Shown one piece after another: positions 5,746 to 6,841 of a stretch of DNA of 6,841 bases. The stretch comes from an uncultured Ruminococcus sp. (GTDB lineage: Bacteria > Bacillota > Clostridia > Oscillospirales > Ruminococcaceae), in assembly GCA_946188175.1 (NCBI GenBank), contig CAMHUJ010000091.1, positions 1 to 6,841 of the forward strand, given 5' to 3'. Position 1 is the first letter of the stretch. Each line of letters begins with the position of its first letter. The notes under the pieces are model-generated. The model was not told the origin of the DNA. It saw only the letters and a program-made list of their open reading frames with translations, and made no database searches. The translations under genes and the position numbers were made by a program.

Positions 5746-6743
5746 TTGACACCCTCCTCGTAAATCTTCTTGATGACCTCCTCCGTCGAGATTTCCTCAA
5801 GCTGCATATCGCGGATTTTGTAATCCTTTTGCAGCTTGTCCAGAACATGCATGACCGTCGATTTGGATTCATCCACGAGAACCGATATCCATTCGTCGTC
5901 CGCAGAGACAGAACATTCCGGCAGCTTGCCGGTGATTTCCTCCGCATACTGTTTCAGATCACCCTTGATGCGGATTTTCAGCGTGCGGTAGGAACCGAAA
6001 AACTGTTTCAGATGCGAAATATCGTTATCATAGAGCATCTTTCCCTTGTCGATAATCACAATCCGCTGACATAGTGCATCCACATCGCCCATATCATGTG
6101 TCGTCAGAATGACAGTTGTATGCTTCTGTTCATTGAGCGCATGAATCAGCGTCCGGATTTTCGCCTTCATTGAAACGTCCAGACCGATTGTCGGTTCATC
6201 GAGGAACACGATCTTCGGATTGTGCAGGAATGCCGCAAGAATATCGCTCAGTGTCCGCTGCCCGAGTGACATCTGCCGGACAGGCTTGTGCAGCAGCGGC
6301 TCGATATCAACCAGCGACTGATAGAATTTCAGCATCTCATCATAATCCGCATCAGGAATCTGATAGATGTCCTTTAGGATTTTGAAGGACTCGATCAGCG
6401 GGAGCGCCCACCAGAGCTGCGAACGCTGCCCGAAGACAACGCCGATCTCCTGTGCATTTTTCGTCCGGTTTCTGTACGGCACATTGCCGCCGACCAGTAT
6501 CTCACCGGAGGTCGGCTCAAGTACGCCGGTCATCATTTTGATCGTCGTGGATTTTCCGGCACCGTTCGGTCCGAGATAGCCGACGATCTCGCCCTGCCCG
6601 ATCTGCATGGAGATATTGTCCACGGCGCGCACGATCTTATAATCGCGCGAAAACAGATCGCGGATGCTTCCCTTTAAGCCCTCCCGCCGGTTGAGCACCT
6701 TGAATTCCTTGACTGCATTTTTTATTTCAATAATCGGTTCCAT
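5742..6743 (-). CDS. ABC-2 type exporter ATP-binding protein (COG4586-like)
   Basis: Cytoplasmic ATPase subunit of 333 aa that drives the two permeases encoded after it. Visible motifs from the chosen start: Walker A GPNGAGKST (58-66), Q-loop VFGQRSQLWW (Q106), signature MSLGQR (158-163), Walker B IVFLDEPTIGLD (178-189) and H-loop TTHD (H216). The FGQRSQLWW segment and the LSLGQR-like signature are characteristic of the COG4586 group. A C-terminal domain of about 90 residues follows, as in DrrA-like exporters. The ATG at 6743 gives the usual N terminus (MEPIIEIKNAVKEF) and has a purine-rich AGAGAGAAG upstream. An in-frame GTG at 6770 would add nine charged residues (MNQKERSEK), but I see no ribosome site for it. 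The stop overlaps the permease start by 4 bp. Confidence 0.92.
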   Translation of the reverse strand: MEPIIEIKNAVKEFKVLNRREGLKGSIRDLFSRDYKIVRAVDNISMQIGQGEIVGYLGPNGAGKSTTIKMMTGVLEPTSGEILVGGNVPYRNRTKNAQEIGVVFGQRSQLWWALPLIESFKILKDIYQIPDADYDEMLKFYQSLVDIEPLLHKPVRQMSLGQRTLSDILAAFLHNPKIVFLDEPTIGLDVSMKAKIRTLIHALNEQKHTTVILTTHDMGDVDALCQRIVIIDKGKMLYDNDISHLKQFFGSYRTLKIRIKGDLKQYAEEITGKLPECSVSADDEWISVLVDESKSTVMHVLDKLQKDYKIRDMQLEEISTEEVIKKIYEEGVK

Positions 6744-6814
6744 TTTTTCACTTCTCTCTTTCTGATTCACAGCAATATCTTTTCGTTTTTCTGCAACATA
6801 CTATAATACATTTT

Positions 6815-6823
6815 ATTATACCA
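6815..6823 (-). promoter_or_regulatory. Extended -10 promoter element of the ABC-2 operon
   Basis: The minus strand reads TGGTATAAT, a perfect TATAAT preceded by the extended -10 TG. The -35 at 17-bp spacing would fall across the window end and cannot be judged. The predicted start near 6808 gives a leader of about 65 nt to the ATG at 6743. The surrounding A/T-rich stretch has a second, weaker -10-like sequence near 6803-6810. Confidence 0.6.
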
Positions 6824-6841
6824 TAAACCAGGATAAAATGC

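Noticed and set aside
5065..5763. Long open frame on the plus strand (about 232 codons)
   Set aside because: It lies wholly antisense to the first permease gene, its product is rich in charged residues and Gln with no recognisable domain, and the minus-strand frame has clear family motifs, a ribosome site and operon spacing.
1..6841. A new defence, mobile or CRISPR-like system
   Set aside because: Every long gene belongs to a known transporter or regulator family; I saw no transposase, integrase, nuclease, regularly spaced repeats or tRNA-like fold.

Overview
The window reads as a piece of chromosome from a low-to-mid GC Gram-positive anaerobe, most likely a gut or rumen Clostridia member (Ruminococcus-like). 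The pointers are a lipoprotein-type sugar-binding protein, an AraR-type GntR/LacI hybrid repressor, a YesN-like AraC regulator without a receiver domain, strong Shine-Dalgarno sequences, and TATAAT promoters. The genus is an inference. All seven genes lie on the minus strand, so transcription runs from high to low coordinates.

Region A (about 6841 to 4134) is a compact ABC-2 export operon. It holds an ATPase (5742-6743) followed by two paralogous six-helix permeases (4942-5745 and 4134-4937). The first pair overlaps by 4 bp and the second pair is 4 bp apart. An extended -10 element lies just upstream, and a long hairpin (4057-4099) follows the last gene. The family is COG4586/COG4587/COG3694-like and its substrate is unknown.

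Region B (about 4133 to 1) is a sugar uptake and regulation locus. A 209-bp intergenic region carries the hairpin and a near-consensus promoter for an AraR-type repressor (2827-3924). A short REC-less AraC/YesN-type regulator follows 37 bp later (2082-2789). After a further 138-bp regulatory gap come a YtfQ-like lipoprotein sugar-binding protein (894-1943) and a YtfR-like sugar ABC ATPase (1-782), which is cut by the window edge. The membrane permease genes are expected beyond position 1.

AraR-like operator sequences appear by eye in the promoter of the binding protein and near the araR promoter. This suggests that AraR represses both itself and the transporter, and that the transporter imports L-arabinose or a similar furanose. 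The AraC-type protein may add a second control layer. An intergenic stem-loop between binding protein and ATPase genes probably sets their expression ratio. I see no RNA genes, mobile elements, CRISPR arrays or clear signs of horizontal transfer. I also see no wholly new system: the most interesting content is the regulatory wiring.
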